Shown piece after piece: positions 8,223 to 18,200 of a DNA stretch of 64,000 bases. Within the stretch, counting starts at the first letter, position 1; every line of letters begins with the position of its first letter. The notes beneath the pieces are model-generated. The model was not told the DNA's origin and did no database searches. It saw nothing but the letters and a program-made list of their open reading frames with translations. Source of the stretch: Vibrio ezurae NBRC 102218 (GTDB taxonomy: Bacteria > Pseudomonadota > Gammaproteobacteria > Enterobacterales > Vibrionaceae); the NCBI RefSeq assembly GCF_000467185.1, contig NZ_BATM01000009.1, positions 40,941-104,940 of the forward strand, written 5' to 3'. The translations under genes and the position numbers were made by a program.

Positions 8223-9625
8223 TGTTATTCGTTAATAAAATGTGCCGTGTGGTGCTGATCGCGATGAGTGGCGTGCTGGTGACAGCCTGCTCATCGATGT
8301 CTGCAGGTAATTTATTCAGCAATTACAGCGCGCAAAATAAGCCGGTATATCAAGCGGTTCAGCAAGGAAATTATGTTGATGCTCAGCAAGAGCTACCGGA
8401 TTATCGAGCTGGCGATATACTCGATAACATGGAAAAAGGGCGAGTAAACTTTCTTGCTTCGGCATACCCCGCCAGTAAAACTTCTTTTGAACTCAGTGAT
8501 AAAGCCGTGCGAGAGTGGCAAGATCAGCCGCTTATTTCCCTCAGTGAAACGGCTACAAGCGCAGGCGCACTGGCGGTGAATGATAACCTAACCTCCTATC
8601 AACCTGCTGATTATGAGCTGGGCTTTTTGCATCTCTATCTTGGCTTGAACTACATTAAAATTAATAGTTTGGAAGGGGCATTAGTTGAAATGCGCCGTGC
8701 CAATCAAGTGCAAGAGCGTGCTCGAAAAGCCAGAGAAGCGGAGCTAAGGTCAGCAGAGAGCGATATGAAAAAAAGCGGTCTAAGCCCAAACTTAGGCAGT
8801 GTGTTATCTCGTTATCCTGATGCTGGCGATAAGCTTAAAGCGGTACAAAATGGCTATCTATTGTATTTATCCGCGTTGCTTTATGAAACACAAGGCGACC
8901 CTAATAGTGCGTATGTAGATTATCGTCGTGCGTTAGCCGTTGCCCCTGATAATAAGCAAGTCATTGACGGTACATTGCGTGTGGCGACCTTACTTGGCAT
9001 GCGTCAAGATTTGGCGTTGCTAACAAAACAGTATGGTCCGTATCAGCCTCTGCCGAAAGGTGAAGGTCGGGTGATTATTATTGATGAACGAGGCGTTGTA
9101 AAAGCGATGGATGACTGGCAATTAACCATTCCAGTGAATGACAGCCGTGGTAACTTAGCCTTGTATTCCGTATCACTTCCTTATTATCACGATAACGAGG
9201 CACAGCGCTTTGGCTCATTGCAGCTAGACGGTCGAGGTATCAGTGGTGATGAGCTGGTGGATGTCAATTTAATGGCAAGTAATCAACTCACCGAGAAAAT
9301 GCCCAGTATTTTATTGCGACAAGTTTTACGGGTCGTAACAAAAGATCTCGTGCGTAGAGAAACCACCAACGGTAATGATGTAGGCAGCATATTATTTAGT
9401 GTCTTTAATACATTAACCGAGCAGGCAGATACGCGCAGTTGGCAGTCGCTTCCGGAAAAGGTTTACAGCTCAGGTGCTACACTAGAGGCAGGAACGCATG
9501 AATTGGTTGCCAGTGGAAAGCCTTATCAATTTGAGGTCCGAGAAGGGCAAACAACCTTGGTATGGCTCTCTAGGCAAGGAAGCAATGTAACAATATGGCA
9601 CAAACAATTGGGAGCGATTGAATAA
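8222..9625 (+). CDS. COG3014-family lipoprotein with TPR-like repeats
   Basis: 467 residues. A signal peptide ends in the lipobox VTAC (Cys23), followed by Ser-Ser, which favours outer-membrane sorting by Lol. The body has helical repeats with TPR-like spacing (about 130-250: YELGFLHLYLGLNYIK, ALVEMRRANQVQ, SAYVDYRRALAVAP), then a beta-rich part. It matches the COG3014 family of uncharacterised gammaproteobacterial lipoproteins. It sits between hinT and ycfL with one-base overlaps on both sides, so it is co-translated with them, and its place beside lpoB suggests an envelope role. No function is known to me. Confidence 0.85.
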   Translation: MLFVNKMCRVVLIAMSGVLVTACSSMSAGNLFSNYSAQNKPVYQAVQQGNYVDAQQELPDYRAGDILDNMEKGRVNFLASAYPASKTSFELSDKAVREWQDQPLISLSETATSAGALAVNDNLTSYQPADYELGFLHLYLGLNYIKINSLEGALVEMRRANQVQERARKAREAELRSAESDMKKSGLSPNLGSVLSRYPDAGDKLKAVQNGYLLYLSALLYETQGDPNSAYVDYRRALAVAPDNKQVIDGTLRVATLLGMRQDLALLTKQYGPYQPLPKGEGRVIIIDERGVVKAMDDWQLTIPVNDSRGNLALYSVSLPYYHDNEAQRFGSLQLDGRGISGDELVDVNLMASNQLTEKMPSILLRQVLRVVTKDLVRRETTNGNDVGSILFSVFNTLTEQADTRSWQSLPEKVYSSGATLEAGTHELVASGKPYQFEVREGQTTLVWLSRQGSNVTIWHKQLGAIE

Positions 9626-10014
9626 TGAAAAAACGAGTGTTACTCCTAGTCGCATTGATGGCGATAGCCGGTTGTTCTCAAAATACAGCAGGTTTGGGGA
9701 TAGACGGAAAAAGCCAAAAGGTATTTTTTGGTGACAATGTATTGGGAAGCCGTTTGATTGTTGATGATATTGCAACGGTCGAAAAAGAGGGCCGAACCCG
9801 AGGCGTTGTGACAGTAAGCAGTCATTACAAAGGTGATCTACGTATTCAATATCGATTTTATTGGTACGATGATAGCGGACTAGAGGTGAATGCAAAACCG
9901 TCCGCATGGCGACAAGATGTCGTTCGTGGTCTTGAAACGAGAACATTCTCAGAAGTTTCAATTAATCCAGAAGGTACTCAATTTAGAGTTCAAATCCGCG
10001 AGTCGGACAACTAA
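9625..10014 (+). CDS. ycfL: YcfL-family lipoprotein
   Basis: 129 residues. The signal peptide has the lipobox IAGC (Cys17). The rest is a small beta-sandwich-like domain with the family pattern RIQYRFYWYDDSGLEV near the middle. The gene begins on the last base of the preceding stop codon and ends nine bases before lpoB. In E. coli ycfL also precedes lpoB (ycfM); its role is not established. Confidence 0.85.
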   Translation: MKKRVLLLVALMAIAGCSQNTAGLGIDGKSQKVFFGDNVLGSRLIVDDIATVEKEGRTRGVVTVSSHYKGDLRIQYRFYWYDDSGLEVNAKPSAWRQDVVRGLETRTFSEVSINPEGTQFRVQIRESDN

Positions 10015-10023
10015 GGAAATAAA

Positions 10024-10614
10024 ATGAAAAAAAGTGTAATTGCGTTATTGGGCTTAGCTGTCATTCTCGGTGGCTGTTCAAATAAAGTGAACTACGGTGA
10101 TGCGCAAGCTGTAGAAACAACAACGGTTGATTTCGGTTCGACGGATCTGCAAAAAATTGCCGCTGAGATGGTAGATAGCATGCTTAGCTCTGGCTCTGTG
10201 GGTGCAATCACTCAAAATCAGCGTCCGATTGTTTTTGTTGAGCGTATTAAAAACAAAACCAGTGAACACATTGATACGGAGTCTATTACTGATTCTGTGA
10301 GCACTAAGATGCTAAATTCAGGTAAGTTCCGTTTTGTTGATATGGACCGTGTTGAATCGGTACGTAAACAACTTAACTTCCAAAACAATGATGAGCTCGT
10401 TGACCAAAGTAGCGCGATTCAATTTGGTAACATGGTTGGTGCGCAATACATGTTGTACGGCAACTTATCTAGCATTGTTAAAGAAGACGGTAGTGACAAA
10501 GACGTATACTACAAAATGACCATGCGCCTTATGGATCTGAAAACCGGTCTACTTGAGTGGGCTGATGAAACAGAGATTCGTAAGCAACAGTCGAAAAGTC
10601 TGCTAGGGCTGTAA
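10024..10614 (+). CDS. lpoB: Penicillin-binding protein 1B activator lipoprotein LpoB
   Basis: 196 residues. The lipobox is LGGC (Cys18); a short linker follows (about 20-55), then the TolB-N-like globular domain that contacts PBP1B (about 56-196; PIVFVERIKNKTSEHIDTESITDSV, GNMVGAQYMLYGNLSS). LpoB is an outer-membrane lipoprotein that reaches through the peptidoglycan to stimulate the PBP1B synthase. The linker is shorter than the long Pro-rich one of E. coli LpoB. AAGGA precedes the ATG. It is the last gene of the hinT run and is followed by a strong terminator. Confidence 0.9.
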   Translation: MKKSVIALLGLAVILGGCSNKVNYGDAQAVETTTVDFGSTDLQKIAAEMVDSMLSSGSVGAITQNQRPIVFVERIKNKTSEHIDTESITDSVSTKMLNSGKFRFVDMDRVESVRKQLNFQNNDELVDQSSAIQFGNMVGAQYMLYGNLSSIVKEDGSDKDVYYKMTMRLMDLKTGLLEWADETEIRKQQSKSLLGL

Positions 10615-10631
10615 CTTTAGTCTATAACTAT

Positions 10632-10658
10632 AAAGGCCAGTATTTACTGGCCTTTTTT
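10632..10658 (+). terminator. Rho-independent terminator after lpoB
   Basis: Ten-base arms (10632-10641 and 10646-10655, AAAGGCCAGT and its complement) with a four-base loop, running into T6. Confidence 0.9.
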
Positions 10659-10823
10659 GATTGAGCACAAAGAGGTTTGGATAAGAATCAACATTTTATT
10701 CATTACTTGAAGTGGCTCAACAAAAGCGCGCAACAAATATAGCGGGATAACTTCTTATTACTCGAATACGTGTTAAATTTAAATGAGTAGCAACGATTCT
10801 AGGCAGCAATACAAGGTCTCAAC

Positions 10824-10838
10824 TACTGGCTGCCAGTA
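10824..10838 (+). promoter_or_regulatory. Palindrome just upstream of ycfP
   Basis: TACTGGC-T-GCCAGTA is a perfect 7+7 dyad that ends a few bases before the AAGGAAA ribosome site of ycfP. It could be an operator or a hairpin in the leader; no regulator is recognised. Confidence 0.3.
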
Positions 10839-10855
10839 TTTACAAGGAAAGCTTC

Positions 10856-11401
10856 ATGATTATCTATCTTCACGGCTTTGATTCCACTAGCCCGGGTAAC
10901 CACGAGAAGGTGATGCAACTTCAATTCATTGATGATGACGTGCGTTTTATTAACTACAGTACTTTACACCCTAAGCATGATATGGCGCATCTGTTAAAGG
11001 AAGTCCATAAAGCTATTGAGTCTTCAGAAGATCCAAATCCTATTATATGTGGGGTAGGTCTTGGTGGATTTTGGTCAGAGCGCATCGGATTTCTCTGTGG
11101 CATTAAACAGGTGATATTCAACCCAAATCTTCACCCTGAATCGACCATGCAAAATCGTATTGATCGACCAGAAGAGTATGTGGATATTGCGTCAAAATGC
11201 GTTGAACAATACCGCATTAAAAATAAAGGACGTTGCATGGTGATATTGTCGAGAAACGACGATATTCACGATAACAATGTTACCGCACAAGCACTTGAGG
11301 ATTATTACCAAGTGGTGTGGGACGAGCACGAACCGCATAAATTTAAGAAAATCTCTCAGCATTTACAAAATATTAAGGCATTTAAAAACGCTGAACAGTG
11401 A
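10856..11401 (+). CDS. ycfP: UPF0227 / YcfP-family alpha/beta-hydrolase-like protein
   Basis: 181 residues, matching the 180 of E. coli YcfP. The alpha/beta-hydrolase opening [14 protein letters not shown] (2-15) is present, but the nucleophile elbow reads GVGLGG (66-71), with Leu where a hydrolase has Ser; as I recall the E. coli protein has the same change. It is therefore probably not a standard serine hydrolase. The ribosome site is AAGGAAA. It keeps its E. coli place upstream of ndh, but nagZ and thiK, which lie nearby in E. coli, are absent here. Function unknown. Confidence 0.9.
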   Translation: MIIYLHGFDSTSPGNHEKVMQLQFIDDDVRFINYSTLHPKHDMAHLLKEVHKAIESSEDPNPIICGVGLGGFWSERIGFLCGIKQVIFNPNLHPESTMQNRIDRPEEYVDIASKCVEQYRIKNKGRCMVILSRNDDIHDNNVTAQALEDYYQVVWDEHEPHKFKKISQHLQNIKAFKNAEQ

Positions 11402-11436
11402 TGCATTGACAAAATTCTCTAAGCAATAAGTCTCAT

Positions 11437-11465
11437 AAAAACCTGCACCTTGCAGGTTTTTTTTT
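11437..11465 (+). terminator. Rho-independent terminator after ycfP
   Basis: ACCTGCA (11441-11447) and TGCAGGT (11451-11457) form a seven-pair stem with a three-base loop, followed by a run of nine T. Confidence 0.9.
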
Positions 11466-11527
11466 ATCTGTACTAAGCTCTTTTTGCAATAACAGCAATT
11501 TAATTAAGGTTATTTCGTCATTCTCGG

Positions 11528-11581
11528 TTGCTCAGCAAGGCGATTTGGATATAATGCGATGAATAAATTGATTTAGATCAA
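11528..11581 (+). promoter_or_regulatory. ndh promoter with a perfect FNR box downstream of the -10
   Basis: TTGCTC (11528-11533), a 16-base spacer and TATAAT (11550-11555) form a good sigma-70 promoter. TTGAT-TTAG-ATCAA at 11568-11581 is a perfect FNR palindrome centred about 13 bases after the expected start, a position that would block transcription. Repression of ndh by FNR without oxygen is established in E. coli; the same logic is inferred here. Confidence 0.75.
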
Positions 11582-11718
11582 TAAATGAGAGGCGAAACAT
11601 AATCGCCCCAACAAATCTTTAACGTGAATACAAAGAGTTTTTCGATACTCAGCAAATTCTTATAAGGTGGCGTAGCCGCCTTAAGCAAAAATTATTATTA
11701 GAATCAAGGAGTGTTGAA

Positions 11719-13008
11719 ATGGCACGAATTATTATTGTTGGCGGCGGCGCCGGTGGATTAGAGCTAGCAACTAAAATGGGGCGTAAGTTTAGACGCAACC
11801 AAGAGACAAGCGTGACCTTAGTGGATCGTAAAGCGAGTCACTTATGGAAACCCTTGTTGCATGAAGTCGCAACGGGTTCGTTAGACGCAGGTGTGGATGC
11901 ATTAAGTTACCGTGCTCATGCTAAAAACCATGGCTTTGAATTCCAGATGGGCAGTTTGAGCGATATTGATCGGGAACGTAAGGTCATCATTTTAGAAGAG
12001 CTTAGAGATGCGTCGGGTGAATTATTAATTCCTCAGCGTGAGTTAGAATACGACTACCTTGTTATGGCAATTGGTTCTACTTCAAACGACTTTAATACTC
12101 CTGGTGTTCGTGACAACTGTATTTTCCTTGATAGTCCAGAGCAAGCGCACCGCTTTCGCGAAGAGATGAACAATCAGTTCCTCAAGTTGCATGCTCAGTC
12201 AGGTGAAGGTCAGGTTGATATTGCGATTGTTGGCGCAGGGGCGACAGGGGTTGAGCTTTCAGCTGAGCTGCATAACGCCATTAAAGAGCTGCGTAACTAC
12301 GGTTTTGGTGATTTAGATTCAAGTAAATTAAACGTTAGCCTTGTTGAAGCAGGTGAGCGCATTTTACCGGCGTTACCGCCACGTATTTCTCAATCAGCGC
12401 ATCAGGAACTGACTAAGCTGGGTGTGAATGTGCGTACCGCGACTATGGTGACGTTAGCGGACGAAACGGGCTTAACAACGAAAGATGGCGAAAAAATCCC
12501 GGCGCAAATCATGGTTTGGGCTGCGGGTATTAAAGCTCCTGATTTTATTAAAGATATCGCAGGTTTAGAAACGAACCGTATTAACCAGTTGGTGGTTAAA
12601 GATACGCTGCAAACAACACGTGATGATCATATCTTTGTGATCGGTGATTTAGCGCAATGTACGCAAAAAGACGGTAAGTTTGTACCGCCTCGCGCGCAAG
12701 CGGCGCATCAAATGTCGAGCCATGCTTTCAAGAACATCTTAGCGATGATGAACAACAAATCTTTATCGGCTTATGAATACAAAGACCACGGCTCTTTGGT
12801 TTCCTTAAGTAACTTCTCCACAGTGGGTAGTTTGATGGGGAACTTAACCAAAGGCTCTATGATGGTTGAAGGGCGCATTGCTCGTGTGGTGTATATCTCT
12901 TTATACCGCATGCATCAAATGGCGCTACACGGCATGTTTAAAACCGCATTGATGATGTTGGTGGGTCGTATTAACCGAGCGTTACGTCCAAATTTAAAAC
13001 TGCACTAA
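11719..13008 (+). CDS. ndh: Type II NADH:quinone oxidoreductase
   Basis: 429 residues. A single-subunit, non-proton-pumping enzyme on the inner face of the membrane that passes electrons from NADH through FAD to quinone. The FAD-binding GGGAGG (8-13) opens the protein; the NADH-binding GAGATG is at 172-177; the second FAD contact VIGDLAQC and the QAAHQM motif near 310-335 follow. The amphipathic C-terminus (about 385-429) probably anchors it to the membrane. AAGGAG precedes the ATG. It is transcribed alone and ends at a strong terminator. Confidence 0.97.
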   Translation: MARIIIVGGGAGGLELATKMGRKFRRNQETSVTLVDRKASHLWKPLLHEVATGSLDAGVDALSYRAHAKNHGFEFQMGSLSDIDRERKVIILEELRDASGELLIPQRELEYDYLVMAIGSTSNDFNTPGVRDNCIFLDSPEQAHRFREEMNNQFLKLHAQSGEGQVDIAIVGAGATGVELSAELHNAIKELRNYGFGDLDSSKLNVSLVEAGERILPALPPRISQSAHQELTKLGVNVRTATMVTLADETGLTTKDGEKIPAQIMVWAAGIKAPDFIKDIAGLETNRINQLVVKDTLQTTRDDHIFVIGDLAQCTQKDGKFVPPRAQAAHQMSSHAFKNILAMMNNKSLSAYEYKDHGSLVSLSNFSTVGSLMGNLTKGSMMVEGRIARVVYISLYRMHQMALHGMFKTALMMLVGRINRALRPNLKLH

Positions 13009-13044
13009 GTGTGCATGATTGTTAATACCTATAATCATTGACAG

Positions 13045-13074
13045 AGAGGAGCATTATAATGCTCCTCTTTTTTT
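13045..13074 (+). terminator. Rho-independent terminator after ndh
   Basis: Ten-base arms AGAGGAGCAT (13045-13054) and complement (13059-13068), four-base loop, then a long T run. Confidence 0.9.
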
Positions 13075-13247
13075 GTGTTTGAAGTGCCAAGTAGTCGCTT
13101 TACATCAAAGGGTTTGTTACCAGAAACGTGCACAGTATTGGTGGTGGATAATTAATATAATCAGTGGTTTACAACTTATCGTTTAACACTAAACTGTATA
13201 TTGATAGCTTTAACTTTGCTTGTTAAACAAAAGGAGTGAACGACGTA

Positions 13248-14132
13248 ATGACGCATACTATCCCTGCGCAAGTGCCTTTCTCAACGGGGAGAAATCTTCC
13301 GCAGTTAACGATTCCTGCGGGGGCGTGTGATGCTCACCACCATATTTTTGATCCGGTAAAGTTTGAATATCGTAAAGGAGACACCAGCAATATTCCTCCG
13401 GCGACAGTGGCGTGTTATAGGATGCTTAAAAAGCGCTTTGGCTTTGATCGAAATGTGATTGTTACACCGTCTGCCTATGGTTATGACAATCGCTGTACGT
13501 TAGATGCATTGACTCATATGGGAAGTAGCGCCAGAGCGGTGATTGCAATCTGTGAGCTGCCGAGTCGCGAAGAGTTGCAATTCATGCACCGATTAGGGGT
13601 ACGTGGAATACGTTTTGCGATTTCCTCTGATGAGGATTTTAATGAAGGTTTCATTCGTCGCTGCGCAAAAGCTTTGTCTTTGTTGGGGTGGCATATTTGC
13701 TTTTGGATTAAAGCCGATCTGATTGTGCAGTTTCAATCTGTACTTGAGAGCTTAGAGTGTCAAATTGTGTTCGATCATCGGGGGCAACTGCCAGCCGATA
13801 AAGGCATAACACACCCTGCTTTTGACATTATGAGCACTCTAATGCAGCAACATAGAGCATGGGTAAAAATCTCTTCAGCTTATCAAGACTCTATCATCGG
13901 TGCGCCTCACTATAGTGACAATATTGCTATTGGCCGCGCTTTCGTTGAGGCGTGTGCAAGTCGCATATTATGGGGCTCAGATTGGCCACATCCAAGTGAA
14001 TATATCAATAAGCGAGAAATGCCGAATGATGTCAGTGTGCTTGATTTACTTGCCGAGCAAGCGCCTACCACAGAATTAGTTGAGCAAATATTGGTGGCTA
14101 ACCCCGCTAAGTTGTATGGCTTTGATACATAG
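13248..14132 (+). CDS. Amidohydrolase-superfamily protein (PF04909, LigI-like)
   Basis: 294 residues from the ATG at 13248, which has AAGGAG eleven bases upstream; a GTG at 13236 overlaps that ribosome site and is unlikely. The N-terminal metal motif DAHHHIFDP (28-36), central IVFDHRGQLP, and C-terminal WGSDWPHPSEY give the amidohydrolase-2 TIM-barrel order seen in 2-pyrone-4,6-dicarboxylate lactonase (LigI) and related lactonases. The true substrate is unknown: no aromatic-degradation genes are nearby. It is monocistronic and not part of the ycfP-ndh neighbourhood of E. coli, so it may be an accessory gene. Confidence 0.8.
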   Translation: MTHTIPAQVPFSTGRNLPQLTIPAGACDAHHHIFDPVKFEYRKGDTSNIPPATVACYRMLKKRFGFDRNVIVTPSAYGYDNRCTLDALTHMGSSARAVIAICELPSREELQFMHRLGVRGIRFAISSDEDFNEGFIRRCAKALSLLGWHICFWIKADLIVQFQSVLESLECQIVFDHRGQLPADKGITHPAFDIMSTLMQQHRAWVKISSAYQDSIIGAPHYSDNIAIGRAFVEACASRILWGSDWPHPSEYINKREMPNDVSVLDLLAEQAPTTELVEQILVANPAKLYGFDT

Positions 14133-14220
14133 CATTGATTCGTAGCGTTGATAGATAGGGTTGACACATAGCTTCGATGGCTGACCTAGCTCTGTGATTG
14201 AGATATTGAGCGTACAATTA

Positions 14221-14250
14221 AAAATGGCTTCCTCTTGAGGAAGCCATTTT
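14221..14250. terminator. Bidirectional terminator, amidohydrolase and csiV
   Basis: Perfect 14-base arms (14221-14234, 14237-14250), A4 on the left and T4 on the right, between convergent genes. Confidence 0.85.
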
Positions 14251-14277
14251 GCTATCAGTTCTACGCCTTTGTTAGGG

Positions 14278-15060
14278 CTATTGCGCGACGCGTCTTACTT
14301 GAATGATCATCCCCATCAGTGGGTTATCAAGATAATGAGTTTCGCCACTGCGCATACGACGTTTTTGATCCATGCGGTAGCTTTTCAAGAAGGTCTCTTC
14401 CTCTTTCTTTGGTGATACTTGTTCGAGGTTTCCAGCTTGAACATTGGCATCGTCCGTTTCGGTATCTGCGAGTACTGAGAAGTTAGCGCTGTCTTTGAGT
14501 TCATCCGGCGTTTTTTCTGTAAAGGTAACGCTACGAACACTCGGTGCATGCAGATCCAATTGAGTTTCTAGGAACAAATAGTGTTGGACATACACTTGTA
14601 ATTTGCCATCTAACTCATAGAGTGGGGCAGTTTTGTTTTGTCGTGGATTATCTGCACTGATCTTTGAACCATCGGCATTAAAAGTATTGGCGTAGTTTTT
14701 ACCCGCCTGAACGTGAAACTCTGGAGCACTTGCTTTTCCGTGATCCCCTTGACGCCATGCTTTATGAAACAGCACTTCAAATCCGGCGTGACTTTTCAAA
14801 ATATCACGCTCTTTGAGCAATTTGTAGTGAGAATAAGAGAGCATTTGCACGCCTTTCTTATGTCTGTAGGTAGCATTACTAAAAGGTTGACTACTTTGTA
14901 GATCAATCTTAGGTAGCTCATTTGGCCATGATTCTGTCGTGGTTTCTGGGTCAATTGAACGCTTGAAAATCAAGACTTCAACATCAAATTCTCTCTTTTG
15001 AGCTTGTGCTAAGTTAGGAATCAGCAAAAGCATCATCAATAGAGGAATAATTTTTTTCAT
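14278..15060 (-). CDS. csiV: Peptidoglycan-binding cell-shape protein CsiV
   Basis: 260 residues with a signal peptide (1-20, ending AQA). The opening REFDVEVLIFKRSIDPETTTESW is typical of CsiV. In V. cholerae this periplasmic protein acts through LpoA to promote PBP1a activity and is needed for normal cell shape (literature from memory). The C-terminus is charged and rich in Glu and Lys. A GGAG ribosome site precedes the ATG. It lies 151 bases after mfd on the same strand and may use its own promoter. Together with lpoB it gives this region two links to peptidoglycan synthase activation. Confidence 0.88.
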   Translation of the reverse strand: MKKIIPLLMMLLLIPNLAQAQKREFDVEVLIFKRSIDPETTTESWPNELPKIDLQSSQPFSNATYRHKKGVQMLSYSHYKLLKERDILKSHAGFEVLFHKAWRQGDHGKASAPEFHVQAGKNYANTFNADGSKISADNPRQNKTAPLYELDGKLQVYVQHYLFLETQLDLHAPSVRSVTFTEKTPDELKDSANFSVLADTETDDANVQAGNLEQVSPKKEEETFLKSYRMDQKRRMRSGETHYLDNPLMGMIIQVRRVAQ

Positions 15061-15211
15061 TCTGGCTCCATGGCTGTCAAAGGCCGTTTATCTTTATGAA
15101 TACATAAAGGTTATTGCTGTATATATGACAAGGTTACTATGAGTAAAACTATCATGAAAGAGCAATATTCCTTAGATTTACGCAGTATAGCAGATATCAT
15201 TTTAATGCTGT

Positions 15212-18200
15212 TTATGAGACTCTATTTTTCGAAAACTCTTCAATTAACTGGTTGACGTAAGAGACTCGTTCACGGCGATCAACTAAGTTCTGCATGAATT
15301 TAATTTTAGTTGGTCCTTCCATCGCAAATTTATTGGGCTGGCTTTGCAGCAGTTTAACCAAATACATCGGGTTAATGTCTGCGTCAGGATAAAACTCAAT
15401 GTATCCTCCTTTATCGTGCGCTTCCACTTTATCGACTTTGATTGCCGCCGCCGCCAGTCTAATTTGCGCTACCTGCAATAGGTTTTTTGTTGCGTCAGGT
15501 AATGGGCCAAAACGGTCGATGAGTTCCACTTTCATTTCGGTCAGTTGATTGTTGTTGGCAACACTGGCGATGCGTTTATACAGTGATAAACGAGTGCTGA
15601 TATCGGGAATATAGTCATCAGGCAACAGCGCAGGAAGACGCAGTTCCACTTCGGTTTGCTCACGCAACAGGTCATCAAGGGAGGGTTCTTTCCCCTCTTT
15701 AAGTGCTTCGACCGCTTGCTCTAGCATTTCCATATACAAAGTAAAGCCGATAGTGTGGATTTGTCCGCTTTGTTCGTCACCGAGCAACTCACCCGCGCCA
15801 CGAATTTCAAGGTCGTGTGTAGCGAGGGTAAAGCCAGCGCCAAGATCTTCAAGGGAGGCAATCGCCTCTAAACGCTTCGCTGCATCTTTACTGATGGCTT
15901 TAGGGTGAGGGGTGAGCAAATAGGCATACGCTTGATGGTGAGAGCGTCCCACACGTCCTCGCAATTGGTGTAGCTGAGCTAAGCCTAGGTTGTCCGCGCG
16001 ATTCATTATGATGGTATTGGCTGTTGGGACATCGATACCTGTTTCGATAATGGTCGTACATACCAACAGATTAAAGCGTTGGTGATAGAAATCGTTCATT
16101 ACTGATTCTAGTTCACGTTCACGCATTTGACCGTGTGCGGTCGTTACACGTGCTTCAGGGACCAGCTTGGCTAAATCTTCCGCTACTTTGTGTATGGTAT
16201 CCACCTGATTATGCAGGAAGTACACCTGACCACCACGCATGATCTCACGTAAGATCGCTTCACGAACAATGGCATCATCACTTTGACGCACAAAGGTTTT
16301 TATCGCTAAGCGTCGCGCAGGAGGGGTGGCAATGATGGATAAATCTCGCATCCCACTCATTGCCATATTTAACGTGCGAGGTATCGGCGTTGCAGTGAGC
16401 GTCAAAATATCAACATCAGCACGCATCGCTTTCATTTTCTCTTTTTGTCGGACGCCGAACCTGTGTTCTTCATCGACAATTAATAGCCCAAGATCGGCAA
16501 ATTTGATGTCGTCTTGTAATAGCTTATGTGTACCCACGATAATATCGACTTTCCCGTCGGCCACATCCGCCAAAATTTGTTTTTGCTCTTTGGCGCTTTT
16601 AAAACGCGAGAGCACTTCAACGCGAATAGGCAAGTTGGCAAAACGGTCTCTAAAGTTTTCAAAGTGTTGCTGAGCAAGAAGAGTAGTCGGTACTAACACC
16701 GCTACTTGCTTTGCATTATCAGTACACACAAAGGCCGCGCGCATTGCCACTTCGGTTTTACCAAAACCAACATCACCACACACTAAGCGATCCATGGCTT
16801 TGGCTTGGCACATGTCCGAGAGTACAGCATTAATGGCTTGGTTTTGATCGTCCGTCTCTTCAAAAGGGAAGCCCGCTTTAAACTGTGCGTATTGCTCTCG
16901 GTCGAGCTTAAACCTAAAGCCAGGTTTGATTTCCCGTTTGGCGTAGACATCCAATAGCTCGGCGGCCACGTCACGCACTTTTTCAGCGGCTTTACGGCGT
17001 GCTTTCGTCCATGATTCACTACCGAGTTTATGCAGTGGCGCTGTTTCTTCTGCGCCGCCAGAATAGCGACTGATCAGATTTAATGACGAAACCGGAACGT
17101 ACAGCTTAGACTCGTTGAGGTACTCAAGGGTCACATATTCAGTGGTGATGCCTCCGGCTTCTAGGGTTTGCAGCCCCAAATAGCGCCCGATGCCGTGATC
17201 TAAGTGCACCACAGGTTGGCCAGGCTTTAGCTCGGCAAGGTGGCGAATAACGGTGTCACTGTTGACCGCTCGTTTGTCTTTTTTGCGTCTCTGTATGACT
17301 CTGTCGCCTAAGAGATCGCTTTCACACACTAAGGCAAAATTTGGCTCGGTGTGAATAAATCCATGTTCTGAGGAACCTAAAATAAGGTTGAACTTGTCTT
17401 TGCTGGCTAAGGCATCTTCTAAGTTGTTCACCGCTTTGGGCAGTATTTTGACTGGAGCCAATAATTCAATCAAGGCTTCACGACGACCTTCAGATTCTAC
17501 TGAAAATACCACTTTACCCGTATAGCTTTCACTAAACTGTCGCAATGCCGACATGGGTTCTTTGGCTTGCTTCGCCGCAGCCAGTGGCGGCAGAGCTTGG
17601 ATGGGTAAATTGACGCGTCCGGCTTTTTGCTCAATGGCGTCTTTATCTAATTTAACTTGAGGCCATTGTTTAATGGCTGAGAACAGCTCGTCTTTTTTCA
17701 TCCAAAGCTCGGAAGGCTCGAGCAGTGGGCGCAAAGGGTCGACTTTTCGCTGATCGTAGCGATAGTCGACGTCATTTAAGAAGGTATCAATGGCCGACTC
17801 AATATCACCGACAGACAACAGCAACGTGTGTTGTGGTAAATAGTCAAATAAGGTTTCGGTACGCTCAAAGAACAGAGGTTGCCAATATTCTATACCCGCG
17901 GGCCATGTGCCTTTTGACACTTGCATATACACAGATTCTGGTTCACGTCGCGCGTCAAATTTTTGACGCCAGCGAATACGAAAGTCTTCAATGGCTTCTT
18001 CGTCAGTAGGAAACTCATGCGCAGGTAAAAGCCTGATTTCGGTGACATCAGAGATTGAACGTTGGTTTTCCGGATCGAAAGTGCGGATTGTATCAATCTC
18101 GTCATCAAAAAAATCAACGCGAAATGGGTCACTGCTGCCCATAGGGAAGAGATCTAAAATAGAGCCGCGACTGGCGTATTCTCCGGGACCAAAGACTTGG

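Larger units (their letters stand above)
11402..11718 (+). other. Intergenic region, ycfP to ndh
   Basis: Contains the ycfP terminator, the ndh promoter and FNR box, and a leader of about 155 bases before ndh that includes GGTGGCGTAGCCGCC, a small dyad at about 11666-11680. No other gene is seen. Confidence 0.6.

Noticed and set aside
10783..10855. Short frame running into ycfP
   Set aside because: ATGAGTAGC... overlaps ycfP in another frame, has no ribosome site, and crosses a palindrome; probably non-coding.
13236..13247. GTG start for the amidohydrolase
   Set aside because: The GTG overlaps the AAGGAG ribosome site; the ATG at 13248 has a workable spacing and begins nearer the conserved region.
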